From the NCBI RefSeq assembly GCF_030272615.1, contig NC_081413.1:182726951-182790950 (forward strand): a stretch of 64,000 bases of DNA. The letters are read 5' to 3'. This stretch comes from Cryptomeria japonica (lineage: Eukaryota > Streptophyta > Pinopsida > Cupressales > Cupressaceae). Both the position numbers and the translations under genes were made by a program. The notes below the pieces were generated by a model, which was given only the letters and a program-made list of their open reading frames with translations, was not told the origin of the DNA and did not search any database. This document shows, one piece after another, positions 10,059-21,608 of the stretch (position 1 is its first letter; every line of letters starts with the position of its first letter).

Positions 10059-12077
10059 ATGTCTAGCAATGCCTCATCCCCCCACAAACAAATTGACTCT
10101 CCAGTGGCATCTATCCCTACACCTTTAGAAGTTTCCCAAGAACCTTCCATATTATCCTCATCAAACAATACACCCAAGGATGAAATTATCCAAGGGCTAC
10201 CCATAATTGATTGCCAAGATAATCCAATTCATGATGCACATCTTTGTCATGTTTCAGAAATACAAGACCCAATGCCACCATGCACTTTATTGCCATTACC
10301 AGTTTTAGAGGACCCCATTCGAAGTCCTTCTTCCTCATGTTCAAGCATTGATTCCTTGCCAGAATCCATCACAAATGTTCAAAGTGCATTTCCTTCATGC
10401 CAAAATATTGATTCCTTGTCAGAATCCTCCATGCATATCCAAAGTCCAACCTCATGTCAAGAGGATAATTTAGAGCACGAAGAAACATGTCTTGAAACAG
10501 ATCAAGATCAAGATCCTAAAACCTTATCATCCTATCTAATTGTTGACCAAGACTCCATGTTCCCAAACACTCACGATGATTCCCCTATTCTTGTCCATCC
10601 TATCCAAAGCCCTATTGACACTCCATTCCCTAAGCAAGATCAAGATATCCTAGTCCATCCAATCCCAAACGATCCCCTTCCATTTCATGAAAAAAATGTC
10701 CTTTCAAATCCCATTGGCATTCCACTTCCTAAGAAAGATCAAGATATCCTTTCCATCCTTTCTGATGATCCTATTAAAAGTCAAGAGAAAAGCACCTTTA
10801 AAGAGGATTCCAATGATCTTCCTCCTTGGCAAGATCAAATTATTCCTTTAAATCCTCCACAAGATCCTTTTGTTCCTCCATCTCCTTGTCCTTATCCCGC
10901 ATATCCACTCCAAGATCGCATTTCTTTTGATGATCCCATTATTTCTCCCATTCCATCTCTTGAAGAGCCTATCATTGAACCATGTCCACTACACAATCCT
11001 AGTCCCCCTCATGATCCTAATCCCCCTCATGATTCTAACGTGTCAGTGCAAGATGTTCATGAACCCTCGACATGCATAATGGGTTCTTCCACTTTGGTGC
11101 AATCCGATCCACTTCAAGATCTCATTATTTCTCTCATATCATATCCTCCTCATAATGGACTCGCATCTTCTTCCCAAAGAAAAGAGTATCCTACAAGTCA
11201 AAATATTCATAAAGGCAAAGGGGTAGACCTTCATGAGAAAGAACCCCTCCATATCAAAGAAGATCTTAAGGCTCATGTCTACACAACTCACTCTCAAGAC
11301 ATTGGTATCCCTCCATCAAAATCAAAACATACACCTTCCCCATCACACCTTCCATCCATCTTAGGTCCTTATATCCCTTCCTCCTCTATGCAAGGTCAGC
11401 AAAGGCACACATCCTTGAGTAAATTTAATCAATCCAAAAGAACTCCATTTCATTCATATCCATCCATGCATTCCTTTCCCCCTCCAAGCAATTTGGATGC
11501 CAAGTATAAAATTCATAAGTCTAAAAATCCACATGTATTCAAGGATCAACATGTCCAATCTAATCAACATGTCAAAGCAAAGAACAACATGATCCAAAAA
11601 GAAAAGGAAAAATCCAAAAGGTCACAAAGGCCCATTGCTCAAAAACAAAAGTTAAAATCTATATGGGTTCCTAAATCCCTTGTGTTGGCAATGCACTCCA
11701 AGGATCCTCAAAAGCATGAAAAATCAAAAACCATGTGGATCCCTATGCGGCTCCTTGAAGCAAAAAAGCCTAAAGAAACATCCAACTTGGCATCCAAAGT
11801 TGCTATTCCTCCATCCAACCCTCTCAAATTTGTTCCTCCATCACCTTCTTCATCCATTTTTTGCCCTTATGTCCCAAAATCCCAAGCTATTCCTCCATCC
11901 AAATCTCACAATCTAAAATCCATTTTTCCTCCATCAGTTCATCACCCCTCAAGGTGTGTGCCAATGTTGATCTTGCCTTCATTTCCATCCACTGAAGCCC
12001 AATTCTTCCAATACCCTATCTATTATCCAATGATTATTTTCCATCCTTCCATCCCTCTGGTCCAATCCTTTGCATGA
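10059..12077 (+). CDS. 672-codon Pro/Ser/His-rich frame of element 1, function unknown
   Basis: An uninterrupted frame from ATG at 10059 to TGA at 12075-12077. The product is low complexity: rich in Pro, Ser, Asp and His, with repeated acidic DQD(I/P) and DDPI phrases in the first 300 residues, PHDPN-type repeats near residue 310, and a basic Lys-rich part around residues 480-570. A hydrophobic Tyr/Pro tail ends in VQSFA. I see no catalytic or zinc-binding motif, no signal peptide and no membrane segment. It lies where pol should be, in phase with the Gag-like remnant. Staying open for 2 kb in an otherwise decayed element suggests either recent selection or a base composition poor in stop codons. 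It could be a Gag-derived accessory protein of a non-autonomous family; expression is unproven. Confidence 0.6.
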   Translation: MSSNASSPHKQIDSPVASIPTPLEVSQEPSILSSSNNTPKDEIIQGLPIIDCQDNPIHDAHLCHVSEIQDPMPPCTLLPLPVLEDPIRSPSSSCSSIDSLPESITNVQSAFPSCQNIDSLSESSMHIQSPTSCQEDNLEHEETCLETDQDQDPKTLSSYLIVDQDSMFPNTHDDSPILVHPIQSPIDTPFPKQDQDILVHPIPNDPLPFHEKNVLSNPIGIPLPKKDQDILSILSDDPIKSQEKSTFKEDSNDLPPWQDQIIPLNPPQDPFVPPSPCPYPAYPLQDRISFDDPIISPIPSLEEPIIEPCPLHNPSPPHDPNPPHDSNVSVQDVHEPSTCIMGSSTLVQSDPLQDLIISLISYPPHNGLASSSQRKEYPTSQNIHKGKGVDLHEKEPLHIKEDLKAHVYTTHSQDIGIPPSKSKHTPSPSHLPSILGPYIPSSSMQGQQRHTSLSKFNQSKRTPFHSYPSMHSFPPPSNLDAKYKIHKSKNPHVFKDQHVQSNQHVKAKNNMIQKEKEKSKRSQRPIAQKQKLKSIWVPKSLVLAMHSKDPQKHEKSKTMWIPMRLLEAKKPKETSNLASKVAIPPSNPLKFVPPSPSSSIFCPYVPKSQAIPPSKSHNLKSIFPPSVHHPSRCVPMLILPSFPSTEAQFFQYPIYYPMIIFHPSIPLVQSFA

Positions 12078-14317
12078 ATCCTTGCCTTAGTTTCATCTTA
12101 TTTTCCATGTGCTTATCCTACCAACGTCTTTGAGCATACTTTTAAAGGTCATGGTCCATTTTTTTCAAGGCTTCTATCCAAAAAAAAAAAAGACACTTGA
12201 GTCCTTCTTCCATTCGCTATCATGTGTCCATCTTCTATTGAAAAAGTCAAAATCCAAAAAAAAAAAAAAAGTGAGAACAAAAAAAGACAAAAGAAAAAAA
12301 AGTAAAGCAAAAATAATTCATCCACTGGTGAAAACTTGGCAAACAGGCACCTTGGGAAAGTACCACAATGAAAAACTGGCAAACAGGTGTCATGCGTAAT
12401 CTATGAACTTCTTGCATACCACACTTGGGGGCAGATTTCCTCCTTCATATCCTATTGCCCTTCATTATCCTATCATACCATGTCATACTCCTCCATTATC
12501 CTATTGTCCCACAGGTCCATTTCCTCTTTCCACCTTTGATCTTGACAAGGCTAAGGATCTTCATGAGCATCATGCATCTTGTTTGCAGCTTTTAGTCCAT
12601 CATAGCTTTTGGTCTTTATCCATTTGCTTATTACAACTTTTCATCCATATTCCCTAGCTTATTGCAACTTTCTGCCACTATCCCTTAGCCAATCCTGACC
12701 TTCAGTCCATGTCCCTTATCCATTCTTGGTCTTGCTTATCCTATCCATATCTTATCACTATCCATACACTCTTTCTGTCCCTTGATCTTGATCTGACATA
12801 AGGATGCAAAATTTAAACATGGATTCAAAAACCTCTTGACATGTCCCTCATGCCATGTCAGTGCTTTACATTGTCATATCCAATCTTTTGTCCCATCACG
12901 TAATAACCCTTGAAAATTGCATCCATATTGTCTCCATGATAAAAGGCCTTTGTCTTCCTTCTATCCACCAACATTTCAGAAAGCCTACTTATTCACCTGT
13001 CATATTCCTTGCCTTGCCAGACACTGGGGGCAAAATCATAAAAATTGAAAAAAAATCCTAAAATAATCCAAAAAAATTGAAAAATGTCCTGAAAAAATCA
13101 AAAAAATTGAAAAAAATCCTAAAAACATTGAAAAACATCAAAAAAATCATTTGTCCATTTTTAGCTAAAATGTCAAAATCCAAAAAAATAAAATAATGTC
13201 CTGAAAAAAATCCCTACAAATCAAATAATGTCGTAAAAAAAAATCCCTAAAAATTCAAATAAAGTCTTGAAAAATGAAATTCCTACAAAGTGAAAAACAT
13301 CAAAATCCAAAAACAATTTCTTTGGCATTTTGCATTTTGTTAATAAATGGTCCCCTTTGTGCATAGATAGATCGCTGAGCATACATCCAATGACAGTCAA
13401 TCAAACATTGTGCTTCAATGAAATCATGCATTAACAGATGAACTATTCGACCAAGCAAGCATTCAACCTTATCATAGTTGTCACATCAATCAAAATAACA
13501 TCAACATTTTGACCTTGTCAACATTATCATGGGTCTTAAACAGGGTGTGGTATACTCGAAACCAGACTGTGTCCTATCTTAGATGGGGTACCGCATTCCC
13601 TGGAACCAGACAGCATGATCATTCTTTTTTTTCCACTTTTGACAATGACGATCAGACTGTTTGTTTGACTTGGTTAAATTTGTGCATTTTATCTTTTTAC
13701 TGATTTATCTTTGGCTTCGATCATGTTCCTATGTTGCTCGATGATGTCACTGAGTGATTTAGAGTGACCGGGATGGTTCATGGTCCCTTTCCTTTTTTTT
13801 TGTTGTATTTGTTGTTTATAGAATGTTTTTCACAAACTGGGGCAACTATATCATTAGGTGTCTATGATAAGTACGTTCGCTTTGTGAACGCCGCACATAC
13901 CTTGACCCTTGATGTATGCACCCTAGGATGCTTCACTCATTCCTTGTGTGCAATGTCTCTATCTTTTGCAAAAGGGGTTGTGTTCCAGCTTTGGCCTTCA
14001 ATGCCATGATGCTCTGCATCCGCTGTGCTACAATAAATAAAGGTTCTCACTTACTTATGTGCATTTGTAAAAGCAAGTTTTCCTTCATCTCTAACTATCC
14101 TTTGTCTAATTTCTTCTTACTAACATTTCTTCCATCAGTCTTGGTAGTCCGTTTGATCCATTCGAACCTATCGTCTTCTATCATTCTTATCGATCACTTG
14201 GCCTCTTTTCTGGATTTTTTGGGCCAATTCCTTGAGGGGGCATCCATATGTCATTGTTATTGTCTGGGGCATTTTCATTATTGTTCTTTGAAACAACGCT
14301 TAAAATCACATTGTCTC
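12078..14317 (+). other. 3' noncoding region of element 1
   Basis: No gene supported. Blocks here match, in order, the region between pol and the 3' LTR of element 2. They include the segment starting TGAACTTCTTGCATACCACAC near 12402, with its counterpart at 24055 inverted. Also here are A-rich low-complexity tracts (12180-12310, and 13030-13330 made of TCCTAAAAA and TTGAAAAA phrases). The short frames in this stretch are not preserved as proteins between the two elements. Confidence 0.6.
13531..13785 (+). other. Conserved noncoding block shared by elements 1 and 2
   Basis: Very similar to 22713-22973 read in reverse. It includes GGTGTGGTATACTCGAAACC, two ACCAGAC motifs about 50 bp apart (GAAACCAGACTG and GGAACCAGACAG), and further on CATGTTCCTATGTTGCTCGA and GAGTGACCGGGATGG. 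Surrounding DNA is much less alike, so this block has been kept. Its role is unknown. Confidence 0.65.
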
Positions 14318-14331
14318 AAAGAGGGGCAAAA
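14318..14331 (+). other. Polypurine tract of element 1
   Basis: AAAGAGGGGCAAAA abuts the 3' LTR start TGTAGACATC. The same tract, inverted, abuts the 3' LTR of element 2. Confidence 0.8.
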
Positions 14332-15753
14332 TGTAGACATCTAAAAATGGTCAACGCTTGTGGAGTCATACTTTAACATTTGCACATTGCCTTATTTTAA
14401 GGTTCTTGCGTTGCATTAACATTTATTCTATGTTGTGCACTTGGTCTTTATCATTTGCGAGCATCGAGTCCTTCTTATCCTATTGCATCATGGTGCGTGC
14501 TCATTTATCATCATTTTGGACATCGTCAATCCTAATTGATGATATAATTAGGGTTTTGTCCTCTTGTTAGCCTTGTCATTTTGTGATTGATTCGTCATCG
14601 ATCCTTGTCCTTGTCAGCCTTGTCATTTTGTGATCGATTCGCCATTGATCTTTGTCCTTGTCAATCTTGTCATTTTGCGATCGATTCGTCATCGATCCTT
14701 GTCCTTTTCAATCATGTCAATTTGGATCAATTAGTCATTGTTCCTCGTCAATTGGATCCTATCAATTTGATCTCGTTGTCAATCTTGGTCAATTTGTCAT
14801 TGATTTTTGTCAATCAATCTCAATCATTTATCAACATTGGTCCTTTGTCAATCAGAATCTTGATCTAACCTACATTAATTTCTTGTTGGCTTGACCTAAT
14901 TCCTTGTCCTCTTATTTCTAGGGTTTTATGATTTGTTCATTTAATCCTTTTCTTCTTCTTTGTGGGTTAAATAAATCTATTTATTTAGTCCTAGGTCTCT
15001 TTCATGAATTAATTAATGGATGAAAACCTACTAATTAATTCACCTAATTTATATTTCATCTTTTTCCTCAATTTTCTAATTTGCTAATTTCTCCTAATTC
15101 CTAATTTCTATTTCTCCTATTTTCTTTAATTTTTCTAATATTTCCCCTAATTTCATTCCCTCATTTTCTCCTATGTTTATGCTTCCACTTGCCATAATTT
15201 GTCATAATTTGTCATGCATTTTGCATAGCAACTTGTCATAATTTGTCATACTCCTTGCATAGCAAATTGTCATTTGTCATAATTTTGCCATTCTTGATTT
15301 GAATTTCCTTTCAAATCTCTTCATGCTAATCTTGTCCTCTCTCCAATTTGTCTATAAATTGGATGATTTTCTTCAATGAAAGGGGGAATCAATCACATTT
15401 TCAGGAATCAATCACATTTTCAGGAATCATTCACATTTTCAGAATCAATCACATTTTCAATCAATCAACCATGCTTCTAGTATCCTTATGCTGCAATTTT
15501 CATCTTGTCATCTTTCTTGCTTTCATACTTTGCTCTTGCACTTGTAGGTGAGATCCACAAACAAGATAATTTGAAGGAGAAAGAAGGACAATGGAGGTCA
15601 ATTGAAAGAGACATTGGTGATGATTTTTCATTTATTTTGAATGTCTTATTTTCAATTCTTCTATTGATTGTAATAGGATTTTATTTCATTGCAATTTAGC
15701 TTTGTGGTTAGCTAATATTTATTGCTTTGATGCATTCCATTTTCCTAGTTACA
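14332..15753 (+). repeat. Element 1 3' LTR
   Basis: 1422 bp, the direct repeat of 5647-7072. It has scattered substitutions and small indels, for example one fewer CTAATTC unit near 15100. The U5 end reads TTTTCCTAGTTACA against TTTTCGTAGTTACA in the 5' LTR. There is visibly more divergence than between the element 2 LTRs. Confidence 0.88.
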
Positions 15754-15758
15754 GGTAG

Positions 15759-15931
15759 CATTTCGACAAGTTTGTTGCAGAGGAGCTGGTGTAGAGCGAG
15801 TTTCTTTAGGCGAATAACCAGGTTTTTTCTGTGTTTTCCTTGCTAGTTGCAGTCTGAGAATCAGTGTTGTTGTGTGGATTGTTTCATTAGAGTTTTGTGC
15901 AAATCTTAATTGATATAGTTGCATTAATGGG
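15759..15931 (+). other. Leader of copy B, right half
   Basis: Resumes the copy A sequence from about 1440 (CATTTYGACRAGTTTGTTGC). No gene is seen. The ATG of the copy B frame follows at 15932. Confidence 0.65.
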
Positions 15932-18900
15932 ATGGCACCAAGAAGGGAGTTAACAGAAAAAGTAAATTACCAGGATAGGAATATTTGTGATGATTTTCTA
16001 GAACAGCTAACTATGTCTACCAATGTCAGGGCCAAGGCTAAGGAATTGGTACCAAAGAACCCTCGTTTGAGAATCGGGGATGACCTATATGACAAAGGTA
16101 ATTGGTTAAGGGATCCACAAATAGGGATGTCAGGTTTAGGATTGTTCAAAGTAGGTTTTGGTCAGAGACATTCCCTTGCCCCTTTAAATGGCATATGGGA
16201 ATTGGATGTGGGGAAGATTATAGTCCCTGGTGTATTCATTGATGTAGATTTGTTGACTCTGATTGCGCAAAATTATGACCCTATAGCTAGATGTATCAAG
16301 AATGTGAAAGGATCAGCCCCGATTGAAATTAAAGATGATGAATTCGGAAGTGTGTTTAAGCTCAGTGAAGCTTCAAATTTGTTAGAGCCTTTTGATTTTG
16401 AATCACTAGACCAAGTTTATGATACACAAAGGGATCACCTTAGGAGTGGCCCATTGAAAGAGTTATTTATTAAAATAGGAGGGTTAACAGGTGTAGGCCC
16501 TAGTACAATGGAAACCTTCTCCCTGAATCTGTTTATTCTAAGAGCTAAGGGTATGTATTGGGCACTTTGTCAGATTTTTGGAGAAGATGCTGAGAAAAAC
16601 ATGCCAACCCATTACATGCTAATGATTGCACAAATTCTAAACCCCTCTCTGGCAATAACATTTGATTATGTGCCACACCTCACTGATGCAACTCATGCAG
16701 GGCTAGTAGGGATAAAAAATGGTAAGGTGGATAGACTGTTTGGATGGTATTCTCTTCTAATGCACATGTTTTTGTTCAAGGGTGATGATTATTTCGCAAA
16801 AGAAATGGATTTGGTCAAGGTGAAAGATAAGGAAGAGATGCCTATTCAATTTTGGAGTACTGTTTTATCCTAGGATAGAGAGGATTCTAGTTATCTAAAG
16901 TTTGACAGATGCTTTGCATCTAAGATTAGGATTCTTTTGTGCATAAAAAACCCTAGGATTTCTAAGGCTCTCTTGGAATTCCTCAGGCCCAAGGAGTTTG
17001 CAGAAGGTATTAAGATTGTTCATAATTGGGGAGATATGTATTTGTACCCTATTTCTACAGTTTTCAGAGTATATGGTTTCAGAGGCACTCCATATTTATT
17101 GCCTTATCAAGTCCCACTGAAGATAGGAATTGCTGAAGTCTTAAGGTAAATTGGAGGTGTACAAGAGGTGGAGCTAACAAATAGGGGTAAAGGGTCCATT
17201 TTCCCAACTATTACGATGACACATCATTTTGTGATCACTAAAGGTGGCTGGAAGTATTTTGAAGAATTCCTTAAACCATATAGATTGTCAACTGTTGTTT
17301 CAAGATTTGTAGACCCTAAAGACTTTTTCAACAACATGTTTAGGAAGAGAGCAGTTTGTAAAGGTAAGGCTCACCAATTTCAGTTCTTTGAAGATCTAAT
17401 TAGGAATGAATTCAATTTGGATGAGCAAGAACTAAGGAAAGAGAAGTGGGTTGCATATAAAAGGGCTCTTGACTTTATTCATCAATTTGATAGTAGTTAT
17501 GACCCTCTTTCTAGTTTCAATCCCTTTGAGGAAAATCAAATTCTTGATTCTTTATTTTGAAGACCTCATGCAAACTTTGAAAGAAAAGAGGGAGGCTATA
17601 ATGAGAAATGATCCTAACAGGGTTAAATTGGTTCTAGCTAATCCTGCCTTTGCTAAGGCTATCCCACCTGGTGATTATGTAATGCACAAGAAATCAAGAT
17701 ATAGTGTGATGATGCCAGTGACAAGTGAGCCTTCCACTTCAAGAGTGAAAAGAGAAATTGAGGATGTCATTGACATCCAAGACTCCCCTAAAAGGCAAAG
17801 AGTGGGGAAGGAAGTGAAAACAAAGGAGTCTTTGTATTATCCATCTCAGTCCCCTATCGACATAGGAGATGAGTAGGCGGTGGATGAACAATTGTTACAG
17901 TTAGGGAGTCTTAGGGAGATTGCCCATACATATGAGGAGACACAAGAGGGGATGCCAGAAGAGCCACCTAGTGCTGAAATGAACTTGACTAATGGTGAGC
18001 TCAAAGGTAAAGAGTTAGACCTTACTGTCAAGCAAGCCAATGGGGAGTTCCTGGCTGATAGTAACTTTGTTACAACAAGGACCTTCATGCAATTTGTATG
18101 GAAGAAAAACATGGAACAATTTAAAGCTAGATGTGAACAAAGGAAGAGTGAGCAGCCTCACAAAGATGTAACTCAGGTGGAGGAAGAGGTGAAACAAGAA
18201 ATGATTGAAGAGTTCAAGACCATTATTTCATAAAGGGAAGAGAGATGGTATCAAAAGCTGGTGTTTTAATCCTCCCTGAGTGGGATATAGCTGATGCTCT
18301 AGTACTTGAAGCAGTCAAGAAGGAAACTAAACCCATGGAAGGAGTGACCTTCAACAGAGATAATGTTTCTTTAGTCATGTGGTCATTGAAGACGGATAGA
18401 AATAAAAGAAGGAAAGATGTATCAGATTCTAATCTCCTAGGAGGCATGATTGTAAAAAGAGTCCAAGATATAGGGGTGGTGGAAGCTGCAAGCACAGTCT
18501 TGAAAACTAAAAAGTTCAATGTAGCAGTGGCAGAAAAAGAGGCAAAAGAAAAAGCTAATCTCCAATTGAAATTGGAAATAATCTTAAAGGCTTAAAATGA
18601 GGCCAAAGAAGGAGTAGCCAACAGAGACAGTATTATTACTAGACTTCAGGGTCAGTTGGCAGGTCAGCACCATCTAGGTGAATCTTCTACTCTTATGATA
18701 GCCTCTTCTCCAGCAAGACCTCCACCTACGAGCCCTATCATAGAATATTCCCCTTCTCTTATGCTTTCTGGTTTCTAGTTAGCTGAAACTGTTCAACATG
18801 AGTTGGAAAAGTTGAAACAGGCTCAAGCCCTATTTGCAAGCAAATATGAGGAAAAGGTAAAAGCCACAATTTTAAAGTTTGTTGATTCAGTTAGGCTCTC

Positions 18901-19533
18901 TGTCATTCACATTTCTATGAAGATAATTTTGAATATTTTGACCGAATTAAGAGAGGATGAAACCACCTTGGAACCAATTCTTAATAAGTGGATGCCTAGG
19001 GGTAAGGAGTCAGAGCTCATGTGTTCAAACCATGCAGATGCAAAGGCAAATGACAATCTCAGGTCCACTAATGAATTCATAAAAGAAATGAATATACTCT
19101 CATAAAGGCCCAACTATATAGAAAGGAATATTTTGACCACAAGTATGAGATATTTCCAGGAGGTTTTGTTGGTCCAACTTAGTTAAAAGAGAAGGCATGG
19201 TTAGAAGAGTTCGACCACAAATTGTCCAAAAGGGTTAATGAAATCATTAACACTGATGACACATCCTTATTTGTCAAGACAATTGAAGAAATTGAAAAGG
19301 TGAAATCACATTATAGTTTCATAGAAACAGAAATTGGGCAATTAAGGGTCACTTGGAAAAGGCTGGAAGGAATGAAGAAAAAGATTGTTAGCTTTTCCTG
19401 TCCGAATGATGACGTATTGTAGGAATGGAAGGAGAAATATGCCAGACAAAAAGAAGAAGTTCCCAAATAGTTAGAAGATGATGTAGCGGGACAACAAGTT
19501 GAAGAGGCCGTTGATACCGAAAAGGACTTGTAA
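15932..19533 (+). pseudogene. Unrecognised repeat-borne reading frame, copy B (most complete)
   Basis: The product begins MAPRRELTEKVNYQDRNICD. The first 313 codons are open. In-frame stops follow at 16871 (TAG where copy A has TGG) and 17147 (TAA where A has CAA). A two-base deletion near 17534 shifts the frame, and further stops occur at 17874, 18231, 18593 and 18776. It ends TAA at 19531. Total coding length is about 1200 codons. By eye, residues 1-540 form a globular region with conserved phrases (LRIGDDLYDKG, GLGLFKVGF, TPYLLPYQ). Residues 540-780 are charged and hydrophilic (SEPSTSR, SPKRQRVGKE). After LPEWD comes a region ending in Pro/Ser, then a coiled-coil tail (EKLKQAQALFASKYEEKVKA). 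I see no known enzyme motif and cannot name the family. The TAG at 18776 is shared with copy C. Confidence 0.65.
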
Positions 19534-20335
19534 CTATTTCTTGGAGAACATTGCGATTTGTAACAAACTTTTCTTAGGTTTGTCCAAAGCTTGTATGTAT
19601 CCATGATGTTATAAATGGATACTAGGACTATTAGGAAAAGAGATCACAAGAATTTTGTAAAGAACCTCTAGCAAAATATATCTAGGTTTTTGGTTCTCTC
19701 AAAGATTACTTTGAATTATGTAACATTTTCAAAATGAATATGAAAATACAGATCAATACTTTTTAGGCCTAAATCTGTGTTGTCTTCTGGTGTGCATTCA
19801 TTAATTTGTTGGTTTCATTTTGAGTAATCTAGGGTTATTCAAATGAGCATGGATTGTAAGGCAATCTTATAGACATATTTTTGTCTTTTCTCTTTAGGAG
19901 AGGGATTAAATGTGCATGAAATATTTCTATCAGTAGATCAACTATTTGCTGCTTTGAATTTGATGAACTGTTTTAGTTAAGTGGGAAAGGACCTATGTAT
20001 ATGTTAGGCATGTATGGGGTTCATGAAAGTTGAAGTGATGAAATGTATAAGAATGTTCAGTTTTGAAAATTTTGCTTGATTTGGGTGACTCTATGGCCCG
20101 GATAAGGCACTGGTATCAGATTGTAGGATTTCTTTCTATCTTTCTTGAACATCAATATTGAAAATGAATACAAGTTTTTCTTTTAGTGTTTCAATTTCAT
20201 TGAGGTGATGAAATCCACATGTTTTTTAGCACTGGTTTACTGTGGATCTCAATTTTAAAGTGTTAAAGTAGTCACAAAAGGTATACCCACCTGAAATTTG
20301 GATAAGTTCAAAGTGTAGAAGGTCTCAAAACCTTG
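19534..20335 (+). other. 3' tail of copy B
   Basis: No gene. It is homologous to 38536-39349 after copy C. It contains TTATAAATGGATACTAGG near 19610 and, at about 20110-20124, GCACTGGTATCAGATTG, which resembles an initiator-Met tRNA primer site. That would make the tail LTR-like, but no matching LTR start was found. The last five bases, CCTTG, are the left target duplication of element 2. Confidence 0.5.
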
Positions 20336-21594
20336 TGTAGCATCAGAATTAGGAATCATCAAAACAAGATAAGTAGATCAAAACATTAAACATGATAGCT
20401 CAATCATAAGAAAACTCATTGAAATGAACCTAATTCTAAAGCACATTCAATAGAGGTATGGAAACAAAGCATTCAAGAGTAAAATTATGCAAATCAGATG
20501 TAGAGTTGAATACTTCTTCCATGCGGCTCCATTGTTGTTCTTTCCTCTTCAATAGTTTTGTGGATCTCACCTACAAGTGCTCACACAATTGAAAGCAAAA
20601 AGGCTCAAGAGTACTAGAAACGAAGGTTCGGTAAATTGATAGAAAATTCAGACCAGGTTTGATTGAAAATCATCCAATTTATAGAGAAATTGGAGAAAAT
20701 GAGCAAATTAGCATGAAAGAGATTTGAATAGAAATTCAAATCAAAAATAGCAAAGTTATGACATGTTGCTATGCAAAGAGGCTTGTGACAATTTTATGAC
20801 AGATTTTATGACAAATTTCCATGTCAAGACAAGTTCTATGACAAATTGCTATGTCAATACAAGACTCTATGACAAATTTCTATGTCAAGAGTATGACACA
20901 TGAAGCACAAAAATAGGGAGAACTAGAGACAAGATAATTAGGTGGAATTTGAATTAGAAAATTAGAAAATAGGTGGAATTTAAGAATTAGAAATAATGAA
21001 AATAGGAAACTTAGTGAATTAATTAATAATTTCTCATTTATCAATTAATTCACAAAGAGAGAAATAATTAATCAGCCAATTAAATGAAACATTTAATTGC
21101 GACATGAAGACCTAGGATAAATAAATAAATTATTCAATCCTAGAGGAAGAAATGACACACAAGGTTAAATGATTAAATCACAAAACCCTGGAAGACGAAT
21201 TAGGTCTTGAAAGATAATTGACTCGATTTGATTTGATTTTGGATTGATAAATGACCAGTGTTGATAAATGATTCGATTGAGGTTGGTTGACAAAAATCAA
21301 TGACAAATTGACCAAATTGACATGATTGAAAAGGACAAGGATCAATGACGAATCGATCACAATATGACAAAATTGACAAGGACAAAGATCGACCAAAATC
21401 ATGATTGAAGATTGTTGTCGACAAGACCAAATTGGAAGGCGAGATGATAGAAGAATGACTCGATGCTTGCAAATGATAAAAACCAAGTGCGTGACATAGG
21501 AGAAATGTTAATGCGACGCAAAAACCTAAAATGAGGCAATGCACAAATGTGAAAGTATGATCCCGCAAGCGTTGACCATTTTTGGGTGTCTACA
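20336..21594 (-). repeat. Element 2 3' LTR
   Basis: On the plus strand it starts TGTAGCATCAGAATTAGG and ends GGTGTCTACA. The TATA context CCAATTTATAGAG near 20675 is inverted. Short frames of 102 and 122 codons here recur in the other LTR only because the LTRs are near-identical. Confidence 0.92.
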
Positions 21595-21608
21595 TTTTGC
21601 CCCTCTTT
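21595..21608 (-). other. Polypurine tract of element 2
   Basis: TTTTGCCCCTCTTT on the plus strand, so AAAGAGGGGCAAAA in element orientation, directly before the 3' LTR. It is identical to the element 1 tract. Confidence 0.85.

Larger units (their letters stand above)
5647..15753 (+). mobile_element. Element 1: non-autonomous Ty3/gypsy-type LTR retrotransposon
   Basis: Direct LTRs lie at 5647-7072 and 14332-15753, both starting TGTAGACATC and ending GTTACA. A primer-binding site follows the left LTR, and the purine tract AAAGAGGGGCAAAA precedes the right one. The flanks GATAC (5642-5646) and GGTAG (15754-15758) differ at two positions. Copy A reads GGCAC at the same site, so both flanks are best explained as one-step mutations of a GGTAC duplication. 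The interior (7.3 kb) carries a Gag-like remnant and one long Pro/Ser-rich frame. No protease, RT, RNase H or integrase is present. LTR ends, primer site, purine tract and 3' noncoding region match element 2, which has the missing pol and could have supplied it in trans. Confidence 0.88.

Noticed and set aside
12403-12657. Frame starting MNFLHTTLGG, similar to a minus-strand frame at 23800-24054
   Set aside because: The similarity follows from nucleotide homology of the two noncoding tails; the reading frames drift apart after about 30 codons, so protein-level selection is not supported.
21178-21568. Minus-strand frames of 102 and 122 codons in the element 2 LTR, repeated at 35605-35995
   Set aside because: They recur only because the two LTRs are near-identical; no start context or protein character, and the element 1 LTR does not preserve them.
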